Shown here: positions 36,856-48,121 of the stretch, one piece after another | Numbering within the stretch: the stretch's first letter is position 1 | How the letters are laid out: every line of letters begins with the position of its first letter | NCBI GenBank assembly: GCA_000697475.1 | Contig: JNEU01000330.1 | Location: 94,430 to 158,429, forward strand | From: Lichtheimia corymbifera B2541 | Taxonomy: Eukaryota > Mucoromycota > Mucoromycetes > Mucorales > Lichtheimiaceae | Length of the DNA: 64,000 bases | Direction of reading: 5' to 3' | The notes under the pieces: model-generated | The model's input: only the letters and a program-made list of their open reading frames with translations | What the model was told of the DNA's origin: nothing | Databases searched by the model: none | Made by a program: the position numbers and the translations under genes

Positions 36856-39800
36856 CTATTGGTGCGATAACAAATCATTTCTACCCAAATCCTGCAACAA
36901 AGTCTTGATAATGCGACGTCCTGCATTGAGATTGCGTAAACGTATCCGTTCATTGTGCAAATGAGCTTGATCCGATGCCTTGGTTGGTCGATAGATATGC
37001 ACGTCAGCGATCGTCACAACATCCCTTTTCCACACCCCCTCCCCACTATTCTCTCCTTTTCCTTTTATTACCTGGCCCATGGGTAAATGTACTGCAGGCG
37101 CATTGCAAAATTTCTCAAGGAATCGAACAGCTGGAATGGATCCACCTTCACGAATATATAATGGCTTCATATCCCACTCCTTCTCAATGGCTCGTTCCAC
37201 TGCCTTGAAATAAGCACCTTCGGGATTGCCTAGCCAGTATTCTGCCGAGCTCTCAATTCGTACCTATTCAATCATCGTATTAGCCTCCTCCTCTCCCATC
37301 CATTGTACTTTGGCTTTTCGCTTACCGAGATGACATTATCTGATTGAAGATCCGAAAATACGCGACACACATGGTTCTCGAATTTAGAGCTGATATCAGC
37401 AATGGTCTGATCAGGCACCACGCGCATACTGACAAAGGCCTTGGCACAACGTGGGATAATGGTTGGGTTGCTGAAGGATACGTCAATCTTGTGCACAGAC
37501 AAAGTCGGGTATCGCCATCGTGCCATCAATTGCTTTTTGAGCTTATCCTTATCCATTTGCTGTGGTGGGGTATCCGATGATGACGATGAACGATGGTGGC
37601 GGTGAGGATGCGTCTTTTCTTGTTGACAATGATTAGAATCGTTGCTAGCCCTTGATCGATCCGAAAGCGTAGGTGACGTAATTGCAGAATGCTGCATTCG
37701 AGTATGGGATTGTGCCGTTTCGGATCTATGTTGGATCATCAGTAAGAGAAGAATACATATATCTTGAGGAAATAACTCACGTTTGAAGCCATTCCACAAT
37801 AGGATCATAGAGCTTTTCTTCTGCTTCAGTCACTGTGCTCACATTCTCGTAAAAGCCTATTAAAGTATTTGTTGAATATAAGGACATTCTCAAGATTACG
37901 GAGTATATCATTTTACCTGGAATAAGCACGTTCTTTTCGCTGTCCACAAGCTTGCTGGTCACGTGAATGAGATCGATAAGCGGTTCGGATACGGCACCAC
38001 CTTCAACTCCGGAATGCAAATCGGCCAACTTGTTGGAGACTTCAATGCTTGCGTGGATAACACCTCTCAAGCCATATGTCAAGCAAGGAACATCTTCACC
38101 CAACCAATACGAGTTACTAGAAAAATGCTTAAGTATCATTCATCCTTTTGTATATAGCATGCAATCTTACCTCAGGAGAATCATATCAACATTAGAGAAC
38201 AATTCCTATAGACGTATGATGCATGCGTTAGATGACAATGCTTTCGGCCTTCAGAGTTATACCTACCTTGTGTTGCTCTACAGCATCCACGAAACCAACA
38301 CTGCCACTCTCTTCTTCTCCTTCGACAAGGAAAATAACATTGACGTCCAAAAAACCTTCCTTGAGCAACTCATACACAGCAAAGATACTAGAAAGAACAG
38401 GGCCCTGTAGACGATATGCCATGTTAATAAATAATCGAAACGCACAATACAATATCACGTGTTACCTTGTTGTCACTGGTACCTCTGCCATAAAGGTAGC
38501 CATCGCGTCCCGTTAGCTTAAATGGGTCTGTGAGCCACTGATTATCATCGTTTTGGGCAAAGATCACATCATAATGGCCATACACCAACACGGTGGGGAT
38601 CTTCTTTACTCCAACATTGCTTGAGCGCCGTGCCGAAAAGCGACCATAGACCAATGGATTGCGACCAGGAGCTCCAGGAATCTGATATATAAAGTCAGCA
38701 TAGATGCACCTGTTACAGTCGTTTTCTTAGAAACACAAACCATCCGGCTAGTGGCACCAAGCTGCTGTAACACATTCTTGAGAAAACGAGCTCCACGACG
38801 ACATTCTTCCTTGTATTTGTGATTACCACTAATCGTGCGCGTAGAAATCCATTTGTCAAGGACATACAAAAGGGTGTCTTTTTGATGTCAGTATCGAGTG
38901 GACGATTTCCTCTTGTTCGCTGAGCTTACCACTGGAAGGTACATCGGTCATGACACTGTTTCGTCTAAAAGGCTCGTATATGTTGGCAGGTGATGGCATA
39001 TCCCAAAACTAAGTAATAGCATGAGTAAGAAGACCACTTCCTCAAACCAACCAACTCCCATTCTCTGCTATGAGTACCTTGATTGTGTGATCGCTGCTTC
39101 CCGTGATCAAGTATTCTGGCGAACAAATCATCGATAAAATAATCCCGCTGTGGTCATCCATGCATTCAACAAATTCAAATTCTTCGCTCCAGATCTACAT
39201 TGTTCCTTGTGTTAATATAAGTAGAGTTTTATACTTGTTGGAGAGTACCTTGATGGTGCCGTCAGCCGAAGCGCTCACAAGATGAGGACCTTTTAGAGCT
39301 ACTGCAAGGACATCGTCCTTTAAACAATCGTTAGAATACTGTTCCATTTAATATGCTTTCTCACTTACTGAATGCGCCATCAATGATCGAATCATTTGGT
39401 TCTGTGTAATGAAATGAAATCAGCGAACAAATCCGTTGGTGATGAAGTAGGAGAGTTGTACCGTTTCAAGATCCCAGATCTATCATCCATGGTGAGCATA
39501 TGATCCTGCGTCATCCAATAAGAGACCTATAACTTACTTGCACATCGCCTCCTTGTACACCACAAAATAGATATCCATCCTCTGAAAGAGCCATGCTCAA
39601 TACACCTTTATCGATATCCCCTGTCAAGACGTTGAGCAGTTGCAATCCTGATTCTTGGACAGACCAGATCTAGTATATCAATGACCATCAATACAATGAC
39701 ATCATTCGCTATCATGATGCTATGCATACCTTGACATCCCCATCACCTGAGCCTATATCATCCAGGATTAGCATCCTATTTGCCTCAACATCCACACATA

Positions 39801-40728
39801 AACCATCTTTGACCTACTGCTAAAAATAACCTCGCCATCCACATTGGGTATATCCACAGTATGCAAAAGACAATAGACATAGCCATTGTGTGCGTTTGAG
39901 CATACGTTCTTTTCTCGGATCACACATTTGATGACATTCTCTTCTCCAGGAAATCGATCCACCTCTTCCACCAAATCTTCATAGGAAGGCGATTCAAAGA
40001 ACTTTGACTTTTGATAGGTTGAACTTCGAGGATTCATAGGTATCACCGGCACTTCACCCGCTTTGCCTTGGGATTGTGGATCGCTGAAATCGTACCACTG
40101 GATGCTGGTGTTTTGGTTGCCGAAATAGAGTGTATTGGAAGAGTCGATATACACCATGGAAAAGATATCGCCCACGTCATGACAGGATTGAATGAGATGC
40201 GTGCAGACCAGTTTCTCGGTATCCCACACCTATTCATCAACATCAATCATGGATGCAATACATGTCAAGTGCATTTTTTACTTACCCGTACGGTTCCATC
40301 ACCTATATGCAGACATATACATAAGAGTGAATCAGCATGATGTCATATTGTTTCATTATGAAAATGTACCTGAAGAACTAAACAACCAACGCTGGTCTTT
40401 GGATACTGTCAAAGCCAGGACACTCCCCCTATGACCTTGTAGCGTAGTAACGAGCGAAAAGTCTTGTAAATGCCATACCTACAAAGATCATGTAAGGATT
40501 CCATGTTATGTTGTGTCGTTGGTGAAGAATACGTACATGGATGTTTGAACTTTGGCTTCCACTAAACAAGTAGCGTTGATTGCAAGCGAGAGATAGCACA
40601 GAATTGTTATCCTGGGAAATGGTATGTGCGCAACGAGTCGGGTGCAGTGGTTTGGCACCACTCACTTTGGAGATATTGCCTTTGAAACGATGGAAAAGCG
40701 AATGCAGCAATGGAGGTGTTGGTGACAT
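36856..40728 (-). CDS. DUG2: Glutathione-degrading peptidase subunit DUG2 (WD40 + M20)
   Basis: Twenty exons: 40537-40728, 40370-40478, 40286-40302, 39818-40229, 39730-39752, 39538-39669, 39462-39479, 39369-39401, 39249-39317, 39078-39194, 38930-39008, 38741-38877, 38466-38681, 38267-38404, 38171-38205, 37917-38116, 37781-37856, 37326-37725, 37072-37263 and 36856-36978. All phases agree, giving 905 residues. The N-terminal half is a WD40 propeller (SGSQSSNIHVW, SSSGDGTVRVWD, SSSGDGDVKIWS, SASADGTIKIWS, TGSSDHTIKFWD). The C-terminal half is an M20 metallopeptidase: VLVYGHYDV, GRGTSDNKGP, VEGEEESGS, LHSGVEGG and HLPMGQASDQAHLHNE. This fusion defines Dug2, which with the Dug3 amidotransferase forms the cytosolic complex that splits glutathione in the gamma-glutamyl-cycle-independent pathway. 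A Ser/His/Gln-rich insert of about 60 residues interrupts the M20 part in exon 18. Two exons are only 17 and 18 nt. Confidence 0.93.
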
Positions 40729-41359
40729 AGAAAAGTGACAACTATAAAAGGACAACGCATACCTGTATCGAGCGTATTGTCAGAGTCTATGAACGTGTCC
40801 ATTCTTGTGACATGCAATGCTGATCAAGGGGTGTGTCACGATCGCTTGGTTGGCGTGTGCACGGAGCGAAAGAAAGAATGATCCCTGGCAACCAGCCAAA
40901 GCGAATCTAATCCAATCAAAACCCATTCGCCATTTGCGCTACATCTTCAGCCATCTTTGTATGTGCAACACCATGCATAACACGCGATGGATCCTTTCTA
41001 TCTCACATGTTCCAATATACCCATATCTTTATATTCTACTAAGGCTGATACCCATATTCTACCATTCGTCAAATTAACATCGTGTACACCAAAATTACAG
41101 GGGCTCACATCATGTATGCAATCAACCCAGCTGTCAAATTGTTGTACTTCTCCAGGGTTCAAGTGGGACAACTATCTTTTGCATAGCACTATGCTTTCCC
41201 TCACATACATGTGGAGGTTGATCGCTGACAAATGATTCTCCTGCCCCAACCAACATATCCTGCATTCAGCTTTCTTTGTCCGAGCGGAATTGATTATGCA
41301 ACGTTCAAGCAACGAATGCATACATTAGTTCGTAGTAGCATGTAATCTCTCCTACGTTT
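40729..41359. other. Intergenic, upstream of DUG2, to repeat island
   Basis: DUG2 promoter side. A possible 40-nt leader exon with ATG at 40802 was considered and rejected. No other gene recognised. Confidence 0.4.
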
Positions 41360-42935
41360 GCACCCTCCCATAAAATTTCTATAATGAAGCGCAGGGTATT
41401 TATGAGAACGAAATTGACCAACGTACCCAAGAGCACCTTATGTGAAAGTTTCAAGTGCGAGGCAGGCAATCTCAAGCTTAATGGGCCGTTTACACTACTT
41501 GTATTTCAGTCCATTCATCGTCGGACGCCCCCATTTTATTTCTCACAATGAAGCATGTGGTTTTAATTTGAATGGAGTTGATCAGCATGTCGAAGCCCAC
41601 GGCCTGACCAAGTTTGACGATGGAGGTGGACAATCGCGGGGGTGTGCACTATGCACCCTACTTGCATTCCGTCTTTCCTATATTTGGGCCGCCCGATTCA
41701 TAAAACATCATAATGAAACCTACAGTTTTTAAATGAATGAAGTTGATCAGCATGTCCCAGCGAACCTGCTTACCAAGTTTCATGTTCAAGATAGGGAATC
41801 CCAAAAGGATTCATACTAATTGGCATTTCAATGAATCCGGCCGGTTCCGGAGTTTCCGTCGGTCATAGTAAACCCCACATTATACCCTGCCATTCAAAAT
41901 CTTTGAATGAAGCATGGGCTCTTTATTAAGACAAAGTTGATCAGCATGTCCGAGAGCACATTGTGTGAAAGTTTCAAGTTCGAGAGAGGCAATCTCAAGA
42001 TTATGGATCAGTTTACAGTGTGCATGGATATGTCTGACTGTGCCTGACCTATTTAATTTCCAACTCTTCCACTCCCACTTTATTTTCTCTTCTTCCCATT
42101 CTCAACTGTTGATGCATTCAAGTACAACTACCATCTGCGAACGATTGTCCTGCTTCAATCCATCATGTCAATCCTACAACTGTTTTGATCCTATTTGTCT
42201 TTGACTGAATGGTAACTCCATGGCGTGGACACTGCCTACTACAGCACACGCGTCTGTTGACACTACACACTCTCTTGCACGCTCCTTTACGACAATCAAA
42301 CGTAATAGCATTCATTCCAGCAGTTGCTATTAGCGTGCTCTTTACACCATTATCTCAAACAGCGTTCTTTACTTGCAGCAGCATGTCTTGCAGCCTTTTC
42401 TTATGTGGACAGCAGATAGCCATTATATAGAAATAGCAACGTGCTTTAATACATGCGGATCCCTATGGGTGATTCCATTTCAGCCATCCACTACTACTAC
42501 TGCGCAATACAAGCATTCTTCACCTGGATGAGCTGCGATAGAAAGTGAATAAGCAAGTGATTGACCAACAGACGGATGGAAAAGGAAGCATGTCAGCAAG
42601 CGATCACATGAGTTCTTTGTTTCAGCAGATTGGATTTGCATTGGTTATGGATGGATGGACGCAATCAAGCACAGTGGTGGATGATCCTGAAATGTCGGGT
42701 CGATTACTTGGCACGTCGTCAGCAGGAAGGATGGATCATGCTGCGTGGATACGGTTGAGGATGATGATGGATTGGATGGCATGGATGGGACGGCTTGTAT
42801 CTTTGATGAAAGGCACCATGGATAGTCAAGGCACACATAGCAGCTAGTTTGCAAGTTGTCTACGACGTTAGCAAGAACAAAGGTTTTCAGTGACGCAACG
42901 ATAATGATACCCACCGATTCTATGTGATCCACTGG
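41360..42935 (+). repeat. Interspersed repeat family A, copy 1
   Basis: Aligns by eye over most of its length with 45912-47580 (same strand) and with about 61190-62700 (opposite strand). The left half consists of about four related modules of 165-200 bp, each with the core AATGAAGCATG followed by TTGATCAGCATGTC and GAAAGTTTCAAG. The right half is non-modular, with landmarks ATGTCAATCCTACAACTG, CATGGCGTG and AACAGCGTTCTTTAC. No reverse transcriptase, transposase or helicase domain was recognised. Copies differ by many substitutions and indels, so the family is old or degenerate. Ends are approximate. Confidence 0.75.
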
Positions 42936-43550
42936 GCTAGTTTCTGGAATGGAAGGCAGAATAGAAATTTGGATTATCTACTTCATTGTATAGAGACGCT
43001 TTTGTTGTTTTTATCACATTACATTCATTAAAGCTTCATTGTTGATATGCTGATAGAAGACAGGGTGCAGGATTATACACAGGTTTAAATAGACGCTTCT
43101 ATTTTCAAAGATAATAAACCCCTAGCAATGTACCCAACAGTAATGCTTGTTACAACAATTTGAATCATTGTAAGCTTAAGTGATTACGTACGTTAAAAAA
43201 AAAGTGAGTTCTGACGTAATATGACACGAGTACATCCATTTGCTTACGTATTATGTCAGCTTCCAGCATGCGCTATTTTGTATGTGTGATCTTATATGGG
43301 TACGATCTCTGGAGACAGCAATGCCATCGCCCCTGCCATTCTTCCATACAATACTCACAGATGCATTGATTACTTTGGCTTGTTAACCATACCAGGGTTC
43401 CATACAGTCTATCATACGCGAACCTTACTATAGGGGCAGGAACCATTATGCAATCCCCACCAATAAGATTGACTCTCCAAGCTCCGCCCGCTCGTCTTAA
43501 TTGCACAAACGAGTCATTTTGCATCTTTGGTTTTATCAGTACCTAGCTGA
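42936..43550. other. Unassigned sequence inside repeat island
   Basis: Between repeat copy A1 and the first foldback element. The last 50 bases resemble the spacer found between other foldback elements (a GCATCTTYGG-like segment). Nothing else recognised. Confidence 0.4.
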
Positions 43551-44000
43551 TTGACAATGAACAACAACCACTTTCCATATAGCATCTCGTATACAGCATA
43601 GTGAAAACATAAAAACGGTCATACATCTAAACTTTACAATCAAACATGAGGTCTTACATAGAACAAAGTTGCTCGCCGGGGCAAACAGGGTCTGGTGTGC
43701 AAGTTTCACGATCGAGGTGAACGATTCCAGATTTCGCGATGTCGCCACCAGCCAAAGTGGATCCGGTCGACCTCTTGAATTTTTCTTTCGACGAGGCTGG
43801 TGGTGACATTGGGTGAATCTGAGAATGGCCACGACGATCGTGAAACTTCTACACAGGGTGCGCTTCACCCCGCCGAGCAACTTTGTTCGATTGAAGACCC
43901 CACGTTTCATTGTAGGATTTTTAGTTATGGGCATCTTTATGTTTTGCATATGATGTAAGCGTGATGCTATATGAAAGGTGGTCATTGTTCATTGTGAAGT
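43551..44000. repeat. Foldback element HP1 (long inverted repeat)
   Basis: The left end starts TTGACAATGAACAA and the right end is TTGTTCATTGTGAAGT, its near-inverse. Between them two arms of about 200 bases are inverted copies, meeting at a short loop around 43760-43795 that contains GTCGACCTCTTGAAT. The left arm is more diverged than the right. A continuous open frame on the minus strand crosses the whole hairpin (43536-43985). Resembles a MITE or foldback element. Confidence 0.8.
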
Positions 44001-44067
44001 ATCATGCAAATGAGCTGTGTTACACAAACACGCCCCTCTGCATCTTCGGCTCTATCAAGGTCTACCT
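44001..44067 (+). repeat. Spacer repeat between foldback elements
   Basis: About 70 bases with landmarks CATGCAAATGAGCTGTGTT and GCATCTTCGGCTCTATC. The same spacer recurs at about 44919-44985 and 62770-62835 (same strand) and, inverted, at about 44593-44656, 45438-45510 and 60400-60470. It may be part of the mobile unit rather than host DNA. Confidence 0.7.
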
Positions 44068-44590
44068 ACTTGACAATGAACAAATACCACTTGTCATATA
44101 GCATCATGGTAACAGCATATGTAAAACACAAAGATGTTCATAACTGAAAATTCTACAATGAAACGTGGGGTCTTCAATCGAACAAAGTTGCGCGGCGGGG
44201 TGAAGCGCACCCTGTGTAGAAGTTTCACGATCGTCGTGGCCATTCTCAGATTCACCCAATGTCACCACCAGTCAAAGTCGATGGTGGGTCGACCTCTTGA
44301 ATCTTTTTCGACAAGGCTGGTGGTGACATTGCGAAATCTAGGATCAGCGAGTTGGATCGTGAAACTTGCACCCAAGGTGCGCTTCACCCATCCGAACAAC
44401 TTTGTTCTATTGAAGACCCTGCGTTTCATTGTAAAGTTTCGATATACAGGCACCTTTATGTTTTCGAGTTTAATAAAAATTAATTTTTAAAATTTAATTT
44501 ATATTTTTTTGAAAAGTTTATTTATTAAAATTTACATAAGATGCAAACCTGATGCTATATGACAAGTGGTGTTTGTTCATTGTGAAGTAG
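44068..44590. repeat. Foldback element HP2 with AT-rich insertion
   Basis: Same architecture as HP1: TTGACAATGAACAA at the left, TTGTTCATTGTGAAG at the right, arms of about 180 bases that are largely complementary, loop near 44275-44320. A run of about 70 bases at 44466-44533 is almost pure A/T and absent from the other copies. The plus-strand frame 44134-44490 is open through both arms and the loop. Confidence 0.8.
44466..44533. repeat. AT-rich insert within HP2
   Basis: About 68 bases, nearly all A and T, with self-complementary AAAATTAATTTT and AAATTTAATTT strings. It interrupts the right terminal portion of HP2, between the TTTATGTTTT and ACATAAGATG segments that are contiguous in other copies. 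Could be a small insertion or local expansion. Confidence 0.6.
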
Positions 44591-44656
44591 CTTGACCCTG
44601 ATAGAGCGGAAGATGCGCAGGGGTGTGCTTGTGCAAGGCATCTCATTTACATGATA

Positions 44657-44918
44657 CTTCGAAATGAACAAACACCACTTGTCATATAGCACCATGCTTT
44701 TCAGCATATGCAAAAACGAGGAAGTGCATTTATCCCAAAACTTTACAATGAAATATGGGCTCTTTCATAGATCAATATTGCTCGTGGTGGTAGAGCGCAC
44801 CTTGTCAATCATGTTTCACGATCACGCTTGCCAATCCTCGATAGATTCACTTTTACGTTTTTACGTATGCTAAAAGCATGATTCTATATGACAAGTGATG
44901 TTTGGTCATTGTGAAGTA
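44657..44918. repeat. Foldback element HP3, internally deleted
   Basis: Has both terminal segments (AATGAACAAACACCACTTGT at left, TTTGGTCATTGTGAAGTATC at right) but only one internal arm, starting near the ATG at 44748. The opposite arm and loop are missing. Reads as a deletion derivative of HP1/HP2. Confidence 0.65.
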
Positions 44919-44985
44919 TCATGGAAATGAGCTGTGTTGCACAAAGAAGTCCGTCTGCATCTTCGGCTCTATCGGGGTCTACCTA

Positions 44986-45437
44986 CTTCACAATGAACAA
45001 AGGCCACTTATCATATAGCATCACGCTCACAGCATATGTAAAACACAAAGATGCCCATAACTAAAAATTCTACAATGAAACGTGGGGTCTTCAATCGAAT
45101 AAAGTTGCTCATCGGAGGGAAGCGCACCTTGTGTAGAAGTTTCACGATCGTCGTGGCCATTCTCAGATTCACCCAATGTCACCACCAGCCAAAGTGGAAT
45201 CAGGTCGACCTCTTCGTTTTTTTTCCACGAGGCTGGTGCTGACATTGGGTGAATCTGAGAATGGCCACGACGATCGTGAAACTTGCACACAAGGTGCGCT
45301 TGGCCCCGCCGCGCAACTTTGTTCGATTGAAGACCCCGCGTTTCATTGTAAAGTTTGGAGATACAGGCACCTTTATGTTTTACATATGCTGTAAGCGTGA
45401 TACTATATGACAAGTGGTCTTTGTTCATTGTGAAGTA
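44986..45437. repeat. Foldback element HP4 (best-preserved hairpin)
   Basis: Terminal TTCACAATGAACAA at left and TTGTTCATTGTGAAG at right. The two arms (about 45066-45190 and 45228-45355) are almost perfectly complementary over more than 110 bases, flanking a loop with GTCGACCTCTT. Because the arms are so similar, this copy is probably the youngest or is held similar by gene conversion. Confidence 0.85.
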
Positions 45438-45510
45438 GGTAGACCGATGGAGCCGAAGATGCAGACGGACTTCTTTGTGCAACACAGCTCATTTGCATGA
45501 TACCACACAA

Positions 45511-45911
45511 CGAACAAAGACCACTTGACATATAGCATCACGCTTTCAGCATATGTAAAAACGTAAAGGTGCCTGTATCTCTAAGCTGTTCAATGAAGCG
45601 TGGGATCCATGATAGAACAAAGTTGCTCGTCGTGATTGACAGCACGTTGTGTGCAAGTTTCATGGTCGAGGTGGGCAAATTCCGGGGCGTGGGCCGTCCG
45701 TTCATCGTCTCTACTATACCAGGGCTGTCCCTCTTTAAAATTATCATAATGAATCATGCGGTTTTTAAATGAATGGAATTGATCAGCCTGACCCAGCGAA
45801 CCTTCTTACCAAGTTTCATGTTTAAGATGTGGAATCCCAAGGTAATTCATAGTAATGGACATTTCATGAATTTGGTCGGGTACGGGATGTCCGTCCTTCA
45901 TAGTCAATTAT
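45511..45911 (+). repeat. Foldback left arm joined to family A modules
   Basis: Begins with the foldback terminus (AACAAAGACCACTTG) and one arm with its ATG at 45593, but instead of a loop and second arm it continues into family A modules. It shows the two repeat families share the same core module. Confidence 0.6.
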
Positions 45912-47580
45912 CCATTACACCCTCGCTTTCAAGATTTTCAAATGAAGCATGAGGTCTTTATGAGAGCGAAATCGATCAGCATGTCCAAGTGCACGTTGTG
46001 TGAAAGTTTCATATTTGAGAAAGGGAATCTCGAGTCATGGGGCCGTCCAACCTACATATATTTACGTGCGTCCATCGTCTGACGCTCCCATTTTATTTCT
46101 CATAATGAATCATATGGTTTTTAATTGAATGGAGTTGATCAGCATGTCGAAGCCCACCCGGCTGACCAAGTTTCACGATGGAGGAGGGCGACGGCGGGGG
46201 TGTGCACTATGCACCCTACTTGCGTTCCGTCCGCCCATGGTCTCCCCTATATTTGGACCGCCCGATTCATTGGAACATCATAATGAAGCATGCGGTTTTT
46301 AAATGAATGGAGTTGATCAGGATGTCTCAGAGAAGCTTCTTACCAAGTTTCAAGTTCGAAATGGGGAATCCCCAGATTATGCATACTAAATGACATTTCA
46401 TGAATTCGGGCGGGGTACGGAATTTGCGTCCATCATAGTAAACCCCACATTACACCCTCCCATTCAAAATCTTTGAATGAAGTGTGGGTTCTTTATTAAG
46501 ACAAAGTTGATCAGTATGTCCTAGAGCATCTTGTGTGCAAGTTTGAGGTCAAGATGAGCAACCTCAAGATCATAGATCAATTCACAGTGTGCATGGATTT
46601 GTATTGCAGTGCCTGATCAATTTAATTTCCACCTCTTCCACTTCCAGCTTCTTCCTTCTTCCCATTCTCATCTGTTGGCCCATTCAACTACAACTACAAC
46701 CTGCGAACGATTGTCCTGCTTCAACCCATCATGTCAATCCTACAACTGTCTTGATCTTATTTGTCTTTGACTGAATGGCAAGTCCATGGCGTGTGCACCC
46801 CACCACTACAACACCCGCATTCGTGACACTGCACCTTCTCTTGTACACCTCCTCTACGACCACCAATCGTAACAGCATTCATTGCAGCAGCTGCTATTAG
46901 CGAGGTCTTTACTCCATCGTCTTCAACAGCGTTCTTTACTTGTAGCAACTCGCCTTACAGCCTCATTCATGTGAACAGCGGATAGCCATTGTATAGAAGC
47001 AGCTTTATTTACGTGTAGCAATATGTTTCAATACATACGAATTCCTAAGGATATCAATATGGATATGGATGTTGCCTTGGTTCGTGGGGTGGATGGAATG
47101 GATATATTGACCTGGCTGCATCCCTTGTCAATTTAAACATTTGGATGGTGCAATATCGGCTATCAACTACACTGCAGTACAAGCAACCTTCACCTAGTTG
47201 AGATGTGATGGAAAATGACCAACAGAAAATGGAGAAAAGGAAGCATATCAGCAGCGATTACCTAGCTCTTTCAGCCAACTTACTGGTATTTCAATGTCTA
47301 TGATGGATGGATGCAATTAAGTACAATGATAGGAGCCTTCGAATATTGCCTGGGGTACTTGGCACGCTGTCAACGGGAAGGATGGGTCATGTCTCATGGA
47401 TACAGCTGAGGACGATGATGAATTGGAATGGCATTGGCAAAAGGGCTACTATCTTTGATATACCACCATGGGAGAGTTGATGTACTCGCTTCAGCTGTTT
47501 TGGGACGGAGGTGTTTATGACGGCAGCAACCAAGAATACAATGACACAATGATCCCATACCTCTTTGTGATTCATCCATA
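45912..47580 (+). repeat. Interspersed repeat family A, copy 2
   Basis: Second plus-strand copy of the repeat at 41360-42935. Modules start near 45941, 46106, 46286 and 46478; the non-modular part with ATGTCAATCCTACAACTG lies near 46730. About 100 bases near 47030-47150 are absent from copy 1. No long intact coding frame. Confidence 0.75.
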
Positions 47581-48121
47581 CCTTCTTCCATATTTACTCT
47601 ATGTATAAACATTCCACGCCACCTTATCTTATTCCTCGACGCCCATTGAATAAACACTTGATTCAACATGATTGTTAGAGTATCGTACAATTATCTCGTA
47701 TGTATAAGGGGTGGATGATGGCTACTGTAGGTGAAGTTGGATTGAATGAAAGTATCAAAGCGATTACAGCATTGTGTCGAGGCTCCTTGATCACTCATAC
47801 TACCTTGATTAGAGTTTCCGCGTTCATATGCTAGATGCATAGACGTTAGGGTTGCCTCCTAGCACCTACTATGAATATCCTTAACCCTTTATCCACACAA
47901 ATACGATCAATTGGAAGTTATGCATTACTACAATGACTTTTTTTGGCGTGCATCATGCAACAAAATGGGGGCTGTGTAGGTGGGGGATTGAAAGGCGATG
48001 ATGATGTTGATAATGGTGCGAATATAAAAGGAAAATAATGATGCATCAAAACAAGATAATACACGTAAAAGGTTGGATAATGAAGGTGAACAATAATGAG
48101 AATGTAAAAGGGGCATGGGTT
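47581..48121. other. Intergenic, 3' of FkbM-type methyltransferase
   Basis: No gene recognised. Contains the 3' region of the methyltransferase gene. Confidence 0.45.

Noticed and set aside
40763..40802. Possible alternative first exon of DUG2 with its own ATG and GTATGC donor
   Set aside because: It can join in phase to an internal acceptor, but that would remove the LLHSLFHRF block, which resembles the start of yeast Dug2.
42545..42847. 100-codon plus-strand frame in repeat copy A1
   Set aside because: Matching parts of copies 2 and 3 do not keep the frame intact; no domain recognised.
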